Assembly: GCA_942493365.1 (NCBI GenBank)
Contig: OW818697.1
Span: 1,178,001-1,242,000 of the forward strand
DNA from: UBA8949 sp942493365
GTDB taxonomy: Bacteria > Bacillota > Clostridia > Saccharofermentanales > UBA5734
DNA length: 64,000 bases
Reading direction: 5' to 3'
This document shows, one piece after another, positions 53,217 to 62,583 of the stretch (the first letter of the stretch is position 1; every line of letters starts with the position of its first letter). The notes beneath the pieces were generated by a model, which ran no database searches, was not told the DNA's origin, and saw only the letters and a program-made list of their open reading frames with translations. A program made the translations under genes and the position numbers.

Positions 53217-53927
53217 GTGAAAAAGGCTTTAATTGTCGATGACGACCCCAACATCAGTGAATTGCTGCGCCTTTATTTTGACAAGGACGGCTTTGCCGTC
53301 GTCAGTTGCCTGGACGGCGACCGAGCCTATGACACCTTTATCCAGACCGCGCCCGATGTCATCATTCTCGATCTGATGCTGCCCGGCAAGGACGGCTATG
53401 ATATCATGCGTGAAATTCGCAAGACTTCCGATGTGCCGATTCTCATGCTGACTGCCCGCGGCGATACGCTGGACAAAGTGGTTGGTCTGGAACTGGGCGC
53501 TGACGACTACATCCAAAAACCTTTTGAACCCAAGGAACTGCTGGCTCGCGTCAAGGCCGTTCTGCGCCGCTATGAAACAAGTCTGGAGAATCATCGAACC
53601 GGCAAGACAGACTTGCCCGGCGAGGCGATTGAATACGCGATGCTGCGCGTTGACAAATCGCGCTACTCGGTCAAATGCTGCGGTCAGGACATCGAGATGC
53701 CGCCCAAGGAACTGGAATTGCTGTTTTTTCTCTCGACCCATCCCAATCGGGTCTTCACCCGTGAACAACTGCTGGAAAACGTTTGGGGCTATGATTTTTT
53801 TGGTGAATCGCGCACAGTCGATGTTCATATCAAACGGATTCGCGAAAAACTTGACCATGCCGGTAACCATCCTGCTTGGCAGATCAAGACGGTTTGGGGT
53901 GTCGGCTACAAATTCGAGTTGCTCTGA
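53217..53927 (+). CDS. OmpR/PhoB-family response regulator
   Basis: The 236-residue protein has a receiver domain (D8/D9, phospho-acceptor D52 in LDLMLPGKDGYD, K in YIQKPF) and a winged-helix DNA-binding domain (PPKELELLFFLSTHPNRVFTREQLLENVWGY). The GTG at 53217 is preferred: AAAGGAGG lies 11 nt upstream. It pairs with the histidine kinase encoded 15 bp downstream. Targets are unknown. Confidence 0.93.
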   Translation: MKKALIVDDDPNISELLRLYFDKDGFAVVSCLDGDRAYDTFIQTAPDVIILDLMLPGKDGYDIMREIRKTSDVPILMLTARGDTLDKVVGLELGADDYIQKPFEPKELLARVKAVLRRYETSLENHRTGKTDLPGEAIEYAMLRVDKSRYSVKCCGQDIEMPPKELELLFFLSTHPNRVFTREQLLENVWGYDFFGESRTVDVHIKRIREKLDHAGNHPAWQIKTVWGVGYKFELL

Positions 53928-53942
53928 CAAAGGACCGCTGAC

Positions 53943-55451
53943 ATGAAAAAAATTCATCCGATCCGTTCCGTTTACGCCAAGACGATCATACTTTTGACGC
54001 TAGCCATTCTGGTTGTATTCAGCACCTTGAGTGTTGTCTATTATTTTATCGTCTCGCAGGAAACATTACGCAGCCAGCGCGATCAGCTGCTCAACAGTGC
54101 CGAGGCGATTGCCGATGAAGCTGTCAACGTATTAAACGACAACGGTGAATTCAGCAACAATGGCATCAAAAGTTTCATCAGATTTACGGCCCGTTCCACC
54201 GGCGCGGTGATCTGGGTTGTCAATATCAACGGCGAAATTGTTTATTCGACAGCCGAGTACAGCACGGCCGTATCCAAACTCGACCGCTCGAGCAACGGTT
54301 ATTATCTGCTGACCAACGAATATCTGCCGGGCAAAAGCGCCGGAACATCGGGTTTGACACGCAGCGGTGATTTCATGGGCTTGTTCAGCCCCAGCGAGCA
54401 CAACTGGATATCGGCCATTTGGCCGATGCGATCAGCAAACGGAACCTACAAAGGCGAGATCCAGATTCACTTTCCGCAGACGCCGGAAAGTCTGATCAGC
54501 TTTTTGATGACCAGCAGCCTGCTCACCTCGTTTCTGGCGGCCTTTGGCATTGCGCTCTTGTTTATCGGTATCCTGTCCCGCAACATCACCAAGCCCATTC
54601 GACTCCTGTCCCAAGCCGCTGACAAAGTCTCCCGCGGTGACCTTTCAGTGCGCATCGTCATCCCGGGCATCAACGATACGCCAGCCGATTCTGCCGTCAT
54701 GAGCGACGACATGACGGTGCTGGTCAGCACGTTGAACAACATGATCGAAAAGCTCGAGAATCAGGAACGTGACCGCAAAGACTTTATCGCCAGCGTTTCC
54801 CATGATTTGCGCACGCCAATCACCACAATCAGCGGTTTTGTCGAAGGCATTCTGGACGGCACGGTGCCGCTTGATCGCCAGCAGCATTATCTGGAAATCG
54901 TCAAACAAGAAGCATTGCGGCTGCAAATGCTCGTTACCACGATGTTTGAAGACAGCCTTCTGAAAAACGATCCCCAAATCAATGCCACGGTTTTCGACAT
55001 CAACGCAGTCATCAAAGAAGATGTTGTTGGACTTGAATCGTTGCTGGCCAGCAAAAAACTGGGTGTGCAGACTGACTTTTACGCCGAGGAACAGGGCAAG
55101 CTCCTGGCCATTGGCGATCGCGAGGCGATCAATCGCGTCGTCTACAACATCTTGTCCAACGCCATTCGCTACGCCCCGCAAGAGGGCATCATCGCCCTGA
55201 CGACGCGACGTTCCAGTCGGCCCAAAGAAATCGAAATCATTATCGAAGACAGCGGTCAGGGCATCTCGGAAAGTGAGTATCCCTACATCTTCGATCGCTT
55301 CTACAAAATAGACAAATCCAGAACGGCCAAGGGGTCAGGCCTGGGTCTTTACATCGCGCGCACCATCCTGACCGCCCACGGTCAGCGCATTACAGTCGGA
55401 CGCAGCGAATTGGGTGGTGCTCGCTTTACCTTTACCTTGGCCATTCCCTGA
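53943..55451 (+). CDS. Membrane sensor histidine kinase
   Basis: The 502-residue protein has a membrane helix at about 12-35, an extracellular sensor domain to about 180, a second helix (about 183-208), HAMP (about 210-262), HisKA with His287 in SVSHDLRTPITT, and a HATPase_c domain (NAIRYAP; DSGQGISESEYPYIFDRFYK; GSGLGLYIAR). It phosphorylates the response regulator encoded just before it. The position after ftsZ/nrdR suggests, but does not show, a link to envelope control. Confidence 0.94.
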   Translation: MKKIHPIRSVYAKTIILLTLAILVVFSTLSVVYYFIVSQETLRSQRDQLLNSAEAIADEAVNVLNDNGEFSNNGIKSFIRFTARSTGAVIWVVNINGEIVYSTAEYSTAVSKLDRSSNGYYLLTNEYLPGKSAGTSGLTRSGDFMGLFSPSEHNWISAIWPMRSANGTYKGEIQIHFPQTPESLISFLMTSSLLTSFLAAFGIALLFIGILSRNITKPIRLLSQAADKVSRGDLSVRIVIPGINDTPADSAVMSDDMTVLVSTLNNMIEKLENQERDRKDFIASVSHDLRTPITTISGFVEGILDGTVPLDRQQHYLEIVKQEALRLQMLVTTMFEDSLLKNDPQINATVFDINAVIKEDVVGLESLLASKKLGVQTDFYAEEQGKLLAIGDREAINRVVYNILSNAIRYAPQEGIIALTTRRSSRPKEIEIIIEDSGQGISESEYPYIFDRFYKIDKSRTAKGSGLGLYIARTILTAHGQRITVGRSELGGARFTFTLAIP

Positions 55452-55527
55452 TGTTGTTCATAAAGCATTCACTATTATCAGCTAAAATGGAACAGTATTG
55501 ATTTAACGCTGGAGGTAACTGTCTCTA

Positions 55528-56763
55528 ATGAAAATCAAAAGGATAGCCGGCCTGGCTGCATTATGTATGGTTTCTGCCGTCGCCGCATCCATCCTGACTG
55601 TTGTTTGCCTGATGCTCGGCGTTTTTGGCTTGAGCATCCAAAGTCCCCTGAGCCAGGCGACCACACAGACGTCGACCGGCGTATCGCCGACACCGACGAC
55701 CGAGCCGACTGTGACACCGACCGTCACGACAATTGCACCGACACCGACACCAGAGGTTTCCGGCGCGGCCGATGGCTTGACCTTGCTGCAAAATCATCAA
55801 CTGGTCGAAGACATTTATCAGATGGTCTCGCCCTCGGTTGTTGGCATCGAGGTGGTGGTCACAGAAAGCGGCACATCCATCAGCCAAACGAACGCGGGGT
55901 CCGGCCTGATTCTCAGCAAAACCGGCGATATTGTCACCAATGCCGGCATCCTATCCATTGCGCTGGACAAGAATGGGCACGTGATGCCCAACGCGACGAT
56001 TTCAATCAAAATCAAGGGGATTGAACAGGTCTTTCTGGCCACCCTGACCGGCCGGGACATGATGACCGGTCTGGCCGTCTTGAAAATCAACCCCCTGACT
56101 CATGTCCTGACGCCGGGTAAATTTGGCTCTGCCAGTGACATTAAAGTCGGGCAGATGGTTCTGGCTGTTGGGTTTCCGGACATTCAATTCAGCTCGGGCG
56201 GATTGACCAATGGCCTGATCACCGGTATCTATCGCATCGCCCTGCTCGAAGATGGGACACCGATGCAGTTGATTCAAACCAATGCGCCTGTCAGCCTGAA
56301 CAGTTCCGGCGGTCCGCTGGTCAATCTGGATGGCGAAATCATCGGTTTGACCAACTGCGCGATTCAAGACGGGCCCGATGACTTAATGGGTTGCGTACTG
56401 CCGGGATCAACCGTCCGCCTGGTGGCCAATGACCTGATCAAAAATGGTGAAGTGACCGGCCGCTCCTGGGTGGGCATCACGGTGTTGAATGAAACCGGTT
56501 TCCTGGCGCTGCAGAAGCTTTACGGCTTTCCGGATGGTGTTTATGTCAGCAGCGTCAACAACGATGGACCGGCTTATACAGCCAATTTGCGGGTTGGCGA
56601 CATCATTGTGGAGATCAACGGTGAAAAGACCGCGACATCGATGAATCTGATCAAATACCTGCAGGGTCAGCCGGTCGGCAGTTTGATCGAAATCACCGTA
56701 TTCCGACGCTCAGACAACAAGACGCACGATCTCAAGGTCTACACCCAGGAGAAATTCAGCTGA
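55528..56763 (+). CDS. HtrA/S1C-like membrane protein with PDZ domain, catalytic His and Asp missing
   Basis: The 411-residue protein has a membrane helix (about 10-35), a Thr/Pro-rich linker (45-78), a trypsin-like domain (about 92-295) and a PDZ domain (about 310-405; GVYVSSVNNDGPAYTANLRVGDIIVEINGE). Compared with HtrA, TN-x-H is TNAG (Gly140 in place of His), the TDLAVLKI Asp is Gly181, and the Ser motif is NSSGGPL (Ser260 kept). It is probably proteolytically inactive and may work as a binding or scaffold protein. GGAGG lies before the ATG with a 9-10 nt gap. nth follows after 1 bp. Confidence 0.88.
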   Translation: MKIKRIAGLAALCMVSAVAASILTVVCLMLGVFGLSIQSPLSQATTQTSTGVSPTPTTEPTVTPTVTTIAPTPTPEVSGAADGLTLLQNHQLVEDIYQMVSPSVVGIEVVVTESGTSISQTNAGSGLILSKTGDIVTNAGILSIALDKNGHVMPNATISIKIKGIEQVFLATLTGRDMMTGLAVLKINPLTHVLTPGKFGSASDIKVGQMVLAVGFPDIQFSSGGLTNGLITGIYRIALLEDGTPMQLIQTNAPVSLNSSGGPLVNLDGEIIGLTNCAIQDGPDDLMGCVLPGSTVRLVANDLIKNGEVTGRSWVGITVLNETGFLALQKLYGFPDGVYVSSVNNDGPAYTANLRVGDIIVEINGEKTATSMNLIKYLQGQPVGSLIEITVFRRSDNKTHDLKVYTQEKFS

Positions 56764-56764
56764 C

Positions 56765-57397
56765 ATGGAACATGCCGAGCTGGCGCGAGCCGTCATTAAA
56801 CGCTTGCATCAACAATATCCAGCGGCCGTTTGCACGCTGGATTTTGTTCAGCCTTGGCATCTGCTGGTGGCCGCAATTTTGTCGGCCCAATGCACTGATG
56901 CCCGCGTCAACCGCGTGACACCGGCGGTCTTTGCGCGTTATCCCGATCTGTCAGCTCTCGCCGCCGCCGAGCCCGCGGAACTGGAAGGGCTGATCCGCAG
57001 CTGCGGCCTGTTTCGGGCCAAATCCAGAGCCATCCTCGGTGCCAGCCGCAAGCTGATGACCGACTTTGGTGGTGTCTTGCCGCGCACGCTGCCCGAATTA
57101 ATCAGCCTGCCGGGGGTCGGCCGCAAGATTGCCAATCTCATCCTGGGCGACTGCTTCGGCCTGCCGGCCATCGTGGTCGACACCCACTGTATGCGCATTT
57201 CAGGGTTGATCGGGCTGACCGATCGGACCGATCCACTGGCGATCGAGCAGGATCTGGCGCAGGTGCTGCCGGTCGATGAATGGATCGCCTACGGTCATCT
57301 GATGGTCAGCCACGGCCGGGCTATCTGCGTCGCGCGCCATCCCAACTGTTCCGCATGTCCCCTGAACGGTCTTTGCCGCTTCAGCTTGCAGCTATGA
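56765..57397 (+). CDS. nth: Endonuclease III (DNA glycosylase/AP lyase)
   Basis: The 210-residue base-excision-repair enzyme has LLVAAILSAQCTDARVN, the helix-hairpin-helix LPGVGRKIANLIL with catalytic Lys, the catalytic Asp in VVDTHCMRISG, and the 4Fe-4S ligands C-x6-C-x2-C-x5-C at the C-terminus (CVARHPNCSACPLNGLC). It overlaps recG by 4 nt. Confidence 0.96.
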   Translation: MEHAELARAVIKRLHQQYPAAVCTLDFVQPWHLLVAAILSAQCTDARVNRVTPAVFARYPDLSALAAAEPAELEGLIRSCGLFRAKSRAILGASRKLMTDFGGVLPRTLPELISLPGVGRKIANLILGDCFGLPAIVVDTHCMRISGLIGLTDRTDPLAIEQDLAQVLPVDEWIAYGHLMVSHGRAICVARHPNCSACPLNGLCRFSLQL

Positions 57398-59475
57398 ACG
57401 AAACCGAGATTTTCCAACAGCCAGTCACCGCGCTGCCGGGTGTGGCCGGTCGCCGCGCCGCGCTGTTGCGCCGGTTGGGTATCGAAACGTGGCACGATCT
57501 GCTGTGCTGGTTTCCGCGCGGCTTTGAAGACTGGACGGCGCTGACGCCGCTGGCCGAGTTGACCGACGGTCAGGAGCAAGTCTTTATGGCCCGAGTGGCC
57601 AGAAAGCCATCGATGCAGCGCAAGGGGCGGATGTCGATCCTTCGCACCGTGCTGCGCGACAACGAACGCGCCATCGCCGCCATCTGGTTCAATCAGCCTT
57701 GGGTGGCTGACCGCCTGACCCCTGACCAGTGGTACGTTTTCCGCGGTCGGGTCAAACTGGCCGGCTCGACCGTCAGTGTGCAGAATCCGGTTTTTGAAGC
57801 CTGTGACCCCAATGAGGATGTCCAGAAGGGCATCCGGCCGATTTACCCGCTGACCGAGGGCCTCAGCCAGGGCGTCTTGCGCCAGCTTATTAAGACTGTC
57901 CTGCCGCGCCTGATCGGCCATCTGCCCGAGCCGCTGCCAGCCTGGGTGCGGCGTGAACACAAACTGTGCGCGGTCGACTACGCATACAGCCGCATTCACC
58001 ACCCGGCCAGCTGGGAAGAGGCCGAAATTTGCCGACGCCGCCTGGCTTTCGAAGAACTGTTCTTGATTCAGTCGGGCTTGTTCTTGCTGCGCCGACACCG
58101 CCAGCAACAGCAAAATATTCGCCCGATCCCTTTAAATGTCGCCGCCGCGCGCCAACTAGCCCAGGTGATCGCCGCGCTGCCCTTTTCCCTGACCGACGCT
58201 CAGCAGCGGGTCTGGCAGGCGGTGGCAGCCGATCTGACCGACTGCCACCCGATGAGCCGGCTGGTGCAGGGCGATGTTGGCTCGGGCAAAACCGTCATTG
58301 CCGCGCTGGCCATGCTGCAATGCGCCCTGAGCGGCGCGCAGGCCGCCTTGATGGCACCGACCGCCATCCTGGCCCGCCAGCACTACGCGACGTTGACGCG
58401 CTTGCTGGCAGCCGCTGACCAGCCCATCGCGCTGCTGACCGGTGCAACATCATCCAAGAAACGCAAGGAAATCCTCGCCGGTCTGGCCGACGGCAGCATC
58501 CGGCTGCTGGTCGGCACCCATGCCCTGATCGAAGACAAGGTGATCTTTCAGGACCTCATCCTGGCTGTGACCGACGAGCAGCATCGTTTTGGCGTCCGGC
58601 AGCGCGTGCGCCTGAGCGGCGAGGCGCGCGACACGCCCAACATCATGGTCATGTCGGCCACGCCGATTCCGCGCACGCTGGGGCTGATTCTATATGGTGA
58701 CCTCGACATTTCGATCATCGACCAGATGCCGGCCGGCCGTCTGCCGATCAAGACCTACACGGCAACCAGCGCCGACCGCAGCCGCGTTGAACAGCTGATG
58801 CGGCGACTGGTACGGGAAGGCCGTCAGGTTTATGTTGTCTGCCCGATGATCGAGGAAAACGCTGACACCGATCTCGAGTCAGCAGTCAGCACCTTCAATC
58901 GCCTCGCGCAGACGGTCTTTCCCGATTTGCGCGTCGGTCTCATTCATGGCGGTCTCAAGGCGGCGGCCAAGGATCAGGTGATGGATGCCTTCATGCAGGG
59001 TGATATTCAGATTCTGGTCAGTACCACCGTCATCGAGGTCGGTGTCGACAATCCCAACGCCGCCCTGATGGTGGTCGAAAACGCCGAACGTTTCGGTCTG
59101 GCCCAACTGCACCAGCTGCGCGGCCGCATCGGGCGGGGCGAACACCACTCGATCTGCGTGCTGATGAGCGACAGCGAGGACGAGCGGGCACAGGAACGGC
59201 TGAAAACGCTCTGTCATGCCCAGGACGGGTTTGCCGTGGCCGAGAAAGACCTCGAACTGCGCGGTCCCGGTGACTTTTTCGGCACCCGCCAACACGGCCT
59301 GCCGGCGCTGCGCATGGCCAATCTTTACAGCGACCGCGACCTGCTGCAGGAGGTTCAGACCTGCCTCGAAAAACTGTTCCGGCAGGACCCGGACCTGGCC
59401 CATCCCGAAAACCGGACGATCCGCGACACATTATTAGCTCGTTACGGCAGCGTTTTCGCTCGCATCGGACTTTAA
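57394..59475 (+). CDS. recG: ATP-dependent DNA helicase RecG
   Basis: RecG remodels stalled forks and branched DNA. The 693-residue protein has the N-terminal wedge/OB domain (about 60-180), Walker A GDVGSGKT (293-300), the DEQH box (394-397, followed by RFG), SATPIPRTL, and the C-terminal helicase domain with QLRGRIGRG and GPGDFFGTRQHG. It starts within the nth stop codon (ATGA). Confidence 0.97.
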   Translation: MNETEIFQQPVTALPGVAGRRAALLRRLGIETWHDLLCWFPRGFEDWTALTPLAELTDGQEQVFMARVARKPSMQRKGRMSILRTVLRDNERAIAAIWFNQPWVADRLTPDQWYVFRGRVKLAGSTVSVQNPVFEACDPNEDVQKGIRPIYPLTEGLSQGVLRQLIKTVLPRLIGHLPEPLPAWVRREHKLCAVDYAYSRIHHPASWEEAEICRRRLAFEELFLIQSGLFLLRRHRQQQQNIRPIPLNVAAARQLAQVIAALPFSLTDAQQRVWQAVAADLTDCHPMSRLVQGDVGSGKTVIAALAMLQCALSGAQAALMAPTAILARQHYATLTRLLAAADQPIALLTGATSSKKRKEILAGLADGSIRLLVGTHALIEDKVIFQDLILAVTDEQHRFGVRQRVRLSGEARDTPNIMVMSATPIPRTLGLILYGDLDISIIDQMPAGRLPIKTYTATSADRSRVEQLMRRLVREGRQVYVVCPMIEENADTDLESAVSTFNRLAQTVFPDLRVGLIHGGLKAAAKDQVMDAFMQGDIQILVSTTVIEVGVDNPNAALMVVENAERFGLAQLHQLRGRIGRGEHHSICVLMSDSEDERAQERLKTLCHAQDGFAVAEKDLELRGPGDFFGTRQHGLPALRMANLYSDRDLLQEVQTCLEKLFRQDPDLAHPENRTIRDTLLARYGSVFARIGL

Positions 59476-59486
59476 GGAGGACACCC

Positions 59487-60059
59487 ATGCCCCGCATTAT
59501 TTCCGGCACCGCTCGCGGCACCAAGCTGACCGCGCCACAAGGCACTGCAACCCGTCCGACTGGCGACAAGGTCAAGGAGGCGCTGTTCTCCATCCTGACA
59601 CCGCACATGCCGGCGCAGGGCTTTCTCGACGTATTTGCCGGCACCGGACAGATCGGCCTCGAGGCCGCTTCGCGCGGCGCAACGACAGTCGTGCTGGTGG
59701 AGAAGGCGCAGACCAGTCTGGCGGCCATCCGCGCCAACATTGAAAAGACCCATCTGGCCGCCCGCGTCACGGTCATGCCCTATGAAGCCGCCGCCGCGCT
59801 GCAACGCCTCAAGGAGCAAGGCAATCGCTTTGCCGTGGTTTTTCTCGATCCGCCCTATCTGGCTGCCCATCAGGAGTTTGCCCGCCTGGTCAAATGGGTC
59901 ATCGATCTGCTTTTGCCAGATGGGCTGGTGATTCTGGAGCATGATGCCAAGGATAGCCCTCCGCTATTTGTAACCAATTTGAAATTATCAAGAAGTTGTC
60001 AGTACGGTACGGCGATGTTATCATTTTATAAAGTGGATAATTCTGCCGAGGCGGTATAA
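59487..60059 (+). CDS. rsmD: 16S rRNA (guanine966-N2) methyltransferase RsmD
   Basis: The 190-residue protein has MPRIISGTARGTKL, RPTGDKVKEALFSIL, the SAM site FLDVFAGTGQIGLEAASRGA, and the catalytic DPPY (FLDPPYL). AAGGAGG lies 7 nt before the ATG. coaD follows after 2 bp, the standard pairing. Confidence 0.96.
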   Translation: MPRIISGTARGTKLTAPQGTATRPTGDKVKEALFSILTPHMPAQGFLDVFAGTGQIGLEAASRGATTVVLVEKAQTSLAAIRANIEKTHLAARVTVMPYEAAAALQRLKEQGNRFAVVFLDPPYLAAHQEFARLVKWVIDLLLPDGLVILEHDAKDSPPLFVTNLKLSRSCQYGTAMLSFYKVDNSAEAV

Positions 60060-60061
60060 AA

Positions 60062-60568
60062 ATGCGAACCATTATTTACCCCGGATCCTTTGACCCGTTT
60101 ACCAACGGACACGTCGATGTTGCCCGTCGCGCGTCGCGGCTATGTGATCGACTGGTCATCGCCATTCTGACCAACACCAGCAAGAAGGCCTTCTTCACGG
60201 TGGAAGATCGCATCAGGATGGTTCGCCTGTCCCTGCAGGACATGCCCGGTGTCGAAGTTGAAGGCTTTGACGGCTTGTTGGTCGATTTTTATCGACAAAA
60301 AAACGCCTCGTCGGTCGTTCGCGGACTGCGCAGTGAGTCGGACTTTCGATTCGAGGCCGAAATTGCCGCCGCCAACAAGCTGCTGCTGCCTGCTTATGAA
60401 ACCATCCTGATGCCCTGTCGCATGGATCTGGCCTTTACCAGCTCGTCCATCGTCCGCGAAGTTGCGGCCTACGGCGGCGACATCAGCGGCATGGTACCCG
60501 CCCCGATTATAGAGATTATCACGCGCAGACTGGCCAAGACCCATTTGACTGATCTGCAGCCAGACTGA
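60062..60568 (+). CDS. coaD: Phosphopantetheine adenylyltransferase
   Basis: CoaD makes dephospho-CoA. The 168-residue protein has YPGSFDPFTNGHVDVA (T/HxGH motif), VVRGLRSESDFRFE, and the FTSSSIVREVAAYGG motif. It would supply CoA for carrier domains such as that in the acyl ligase at 20558. Confidence 0.97.
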   Translation: MRTIIYPGSFDPFTNGHVDVARRASRLCDRLVIAILTNTSKKAFFTVEDRIRMVRLSLQDMPGVEVEGFDGLLVDFYRQKNASSVVRGLRSESDFRFEAEIAAANKLLLPAYETILMPCRMDLAFTSSSIVREVAAYGGDISGMVPAPIIEIITRRLAKTHLTDLQPD

Positions 60569-60588
60569 CCCAGAGGAGCCATACCGGC

Positions 60589-61059
60589 ATGTACGAACGC
60601 AAAAAACCAAACTACCAGGAACAAGGCACAACCGAACTGATCGAACGGCTTGAAAACTGCGTCACGACCGCCCGATCGGTGCCTTTCTCCGACAACTGCC
60701 TGGTTGACCGCGAAGAGATGCTGGTTCTTTTGGGGATGATCCGCGAAAGCCTGCCGCCTGAACTCAAACAGGCCAAATGGCTGCTTGAGCAAAACCGCCA
60801 GCTGATCGCTGAAGCGCGCAAAGAAGCTGAAAACATCATCCGCGACGCTGAATCGCGCATGTCCAGCATGATCGACGAACATGAAATCACCGTCCAGGCC
60901 CGCCAGCAAGCCGGCCAAACCATCGAGGCCGCCAACGGCTCAGCCCGCCAGATCCGCGCCGGCGCCATCGAGTACGCCCGCAAACGGCTGGCCGATCTCG
61001 AGGAACAGCTGACCGAGATGCTGATCATGATTCAGAAGAATAAAAAAGAACTCAAGTAA
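60589..61059 (+). CDS. Coiled-coil protein, ATPase-like/DivIVA-like
   Basis: The 156-residue protein has an alpha-helical, charged coiled coil from about residue 60 to the end (ELKQAKWLLEQNRQLIAEARKEAENIIRDAESR ...), similar to F0-b subunit stalks and DivIVA-type proteins. Proteins like this follow coaD in many Clostridia. No catalytic motif is seen. It ends at a terminator that includes its stop codon. Confidence 0.75.
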   Translation: MYERKKPNYQEQGTTELIERLENCVTTARSVPFSDNCLVDREEMLVLLGMIRESLPPELKQAKWLLEQNRQLIAEARKEAENIIRDAESRMSSMIDEHEITVQARQQAGQTIEAANGSARQIRAGAIEYARKRLADLEEQLTEMLIMIQKNKKELK

Positions 61060-61088
61060 GAAGAGTCGCACCGCGACTCTTCTTACTT
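61054..61088 (+). terminator. Terminator of the nth-recG-rsmD-coaD unit
   Basis: A perfect 16-bp stem (61054-61069 and 61073-61088) with loop ACC is followed by GGTTCTTTTT. Confidence 0.9.
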
Positions 61089-61099
61089 GGTTCTTTTTA

Positions 61100-61149
61100 G
61101 CTAAAAGCTAAAAGCTAAAAGCGAACAACGAACAACGAACAACGAACAG
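61100..61149. repeat. Heptamer array (GCTAAAA and ACGAACA units)
   Basis: GCTAAAA three times, GCGAACA, then ACGAACA three times, in unbroken 7-bp phase, ending GTTTCGGAT (the reverse of the ATCCGAAAC border). Confidence 0.85.
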
Positions 61150-61215
61150 TTTCGGATGCCAAATCCTTGAAAAATTAGATCTTGCCGTATTTTCAACAAA
61201 CAACGGAGGAGATAT

Positions 61216-61602
61216 ATGTTTAAGAAATACATCAAACCTGCCTTGTTAATTTTGCTCTATAGCCTCATTTTTTGCGGGGTGGGGATGTTGATCGCCTTTC
61301 TGATTGCAAATAATTTCAAGTACTTAATCAATGATGTTCTTTTTGTCGAAGGTGGCATTGTTTTGGTCATTGGTCTCCTTTTGTCCAAAAGCGGAAATCC
61401 TTCGGGCATCACGATTTGGGGGTTCGGACAGCAGAATGCGCAATACATCGCCAATTTAAATCTTGAAGTCTTGAGAATGGAACGGGCCTCGACTGGCTAT
61501 TACAAAAATTTTATTAAGAACAATGTCTTTGAGTTTGCCTTCAGCAATCTGACAATTATCCTCAGCGGCGTTTTTATTATTGTGCTTGCCGCAATAGTGT
61601 AA
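61216..61602 (+). CDS. Small membrane protein of unknown function
   Basis: The 128-residue protein has three predicted membrane helices (8-30, 37-57, 105-127) and a polar middle. CGGAGG lies 7-8 nt before the ATG. Its base composition is more AT-rich than that of neighbouring housekeeping genes, consistent with recent acquisition or low expression. It is followed by another small membrane protein gene. No family recognised. Confidence 0.7.
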   Translation: MFKKYIKPALLILLYSLIFCGVGMLIAFLIANNFKYLINDVLFVEGGIVLVIGLLLSKSGNPSGITIWGFGQQNAQYIANLNLEVLRMERASTGYYKNFIKNNVFEFAFSNLTIILSGVFIIVLAAIV

Positions 61603-61635
61603 GCGACAATCAATTATTGGAAAGGTGGCGACAAT

Positions 61636-62181
61636 TTGAAAGCACATGCAGTCGTGATGCTTGTTTTTTCGATAATCGTTTCTGTGGTTTCATTTTTAAT
61701 CTTATTTGTGATATTAATGATAAATCGAACGACCAATAATGCTAATTACTATTCAAATCCAGAAAATTATGAAGAAATAACAACGGTAATAACTGACCTG
61801 GACTACCTGCACAATGGTAAGGTTTATTTAAAGTTCGATACGGATTCTTATCCAAACGCTGCGTTTTGGGAACTCAATAGCGAAAATGCAAAAGTAGCCG
61901 AAGCCAATGGGTTCAATCATGAAGTAAAAATTGGCGACGAAATAACCATTGTCAGTGCATTCGGGTTTATAACACCCGGTTATTTTCGGACGATCGTATC
62001 TGTAAAAAAAGGTGACATAGTTTACATTGATCAAAGGGTTGGTGTGGCGAATCAAATCAAAATCGAAAATGCCAGTTACTTGAAATATATGCTCTGGATG
62101 ATCATTCCGAGTTTGAGCACCTTGACATGCTGGCTGGTCTTTTATTCGCTGGCGAGAAGAAAGCGAATGCGGCCGTCCTGA
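61636..62181 (+). CDS. DUF3592-like membrane protein
   Basis: The 181-residue protein has helices at about 7-30 and 150-170, with an extracytoplasmic beta-rich part between them (EEITTVITDLDYLHNGKVYLKF). The layout is like DUF3592 proteins. The start is TTG with AAGGTGG upstream. It is AT-rich like the previous gene, and its end overlaps the convergent ACT-domain gene by 40 bp. Confidence 0.65.
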   Translation: MKAHAVVMLVFSIIVSVVSFLILFVILMINRTTNNANYYSNPENYEEITTVITDLDYLHNGKVYLKFDTDSYPNAAFWELNSENAKVAEANGFNHEVKIGDEITIVSAFGFITPGYFRTIVSVKKGDIVYIDQRVGVANQIKIENASYLKYMLWMIIPSLSTLTCWLVFYSLARRKRMRPS

Positions 62182-62543
62182 GTTAGAGCGCGAACGGCCT
62201 TTTCCACATGCTTGTCCTTAACAAGAATATAATCCGTATCGTAGGTCGATATCGCAAAAATGCTGATTTGCTGTGCCGCCAAAAGGGCGCTGATCGAGGC
62301 CAGGATGCCAACTAACGAAAAATCCAGCGGACCTTCGACTTTGAGTGCCCGCCAGTCGCTTTCGCACAAAACGCCGTCCGGCACAGCCGCTTGATTGCAG
62401 ACAATCGACAATTCATCAGCGGTTTTGGTGACCGAGTAAAAACCGCTGCCATTGACCCAGTCCGGTATCGACTGATCCGGCTCCAGTCGGCAAACACCAA
62501 ACAAATCCGACAACAATGACATGGACAATATGTATTGCGTCAT
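62142..62543 (-). CDS. ACT-domain protein (ACT_7/CASTOR-like)
   Basis: The 133-residue protein has two ACT-like halves; the second, with PLDFSLVGILASISALLAAQQISIFAISTYDTDYILVK, is the typical ACT_7 amino-acid-binding pattern. The ATG at 62543 has GAGGGTGAG upstream; a GTG at 62552 is an alternative. It may sense amino acids and lies near ilvE on the same strand but is not in the same operon as far as can be told (ilvE has its own terminator). The 3' end overlaps the convergent gene. Confidence 0.82.
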   Translation of the reverse strand: MTQYILSMSLLSDLFGVCRLEPDQSIPDWVNGSGFYSVTKTADELSIVCNQAAVPDGVLCESDWRALKVEGPLDFSLVGILASISALLAAQQISIFAISTYDTDYILVKDKHVEKAVRALTQDGRIRFLLASE

Positions 62544-62583
62544 ATCTAACACTCACCCTCTGATATGAAATGAGACAGCGGTT

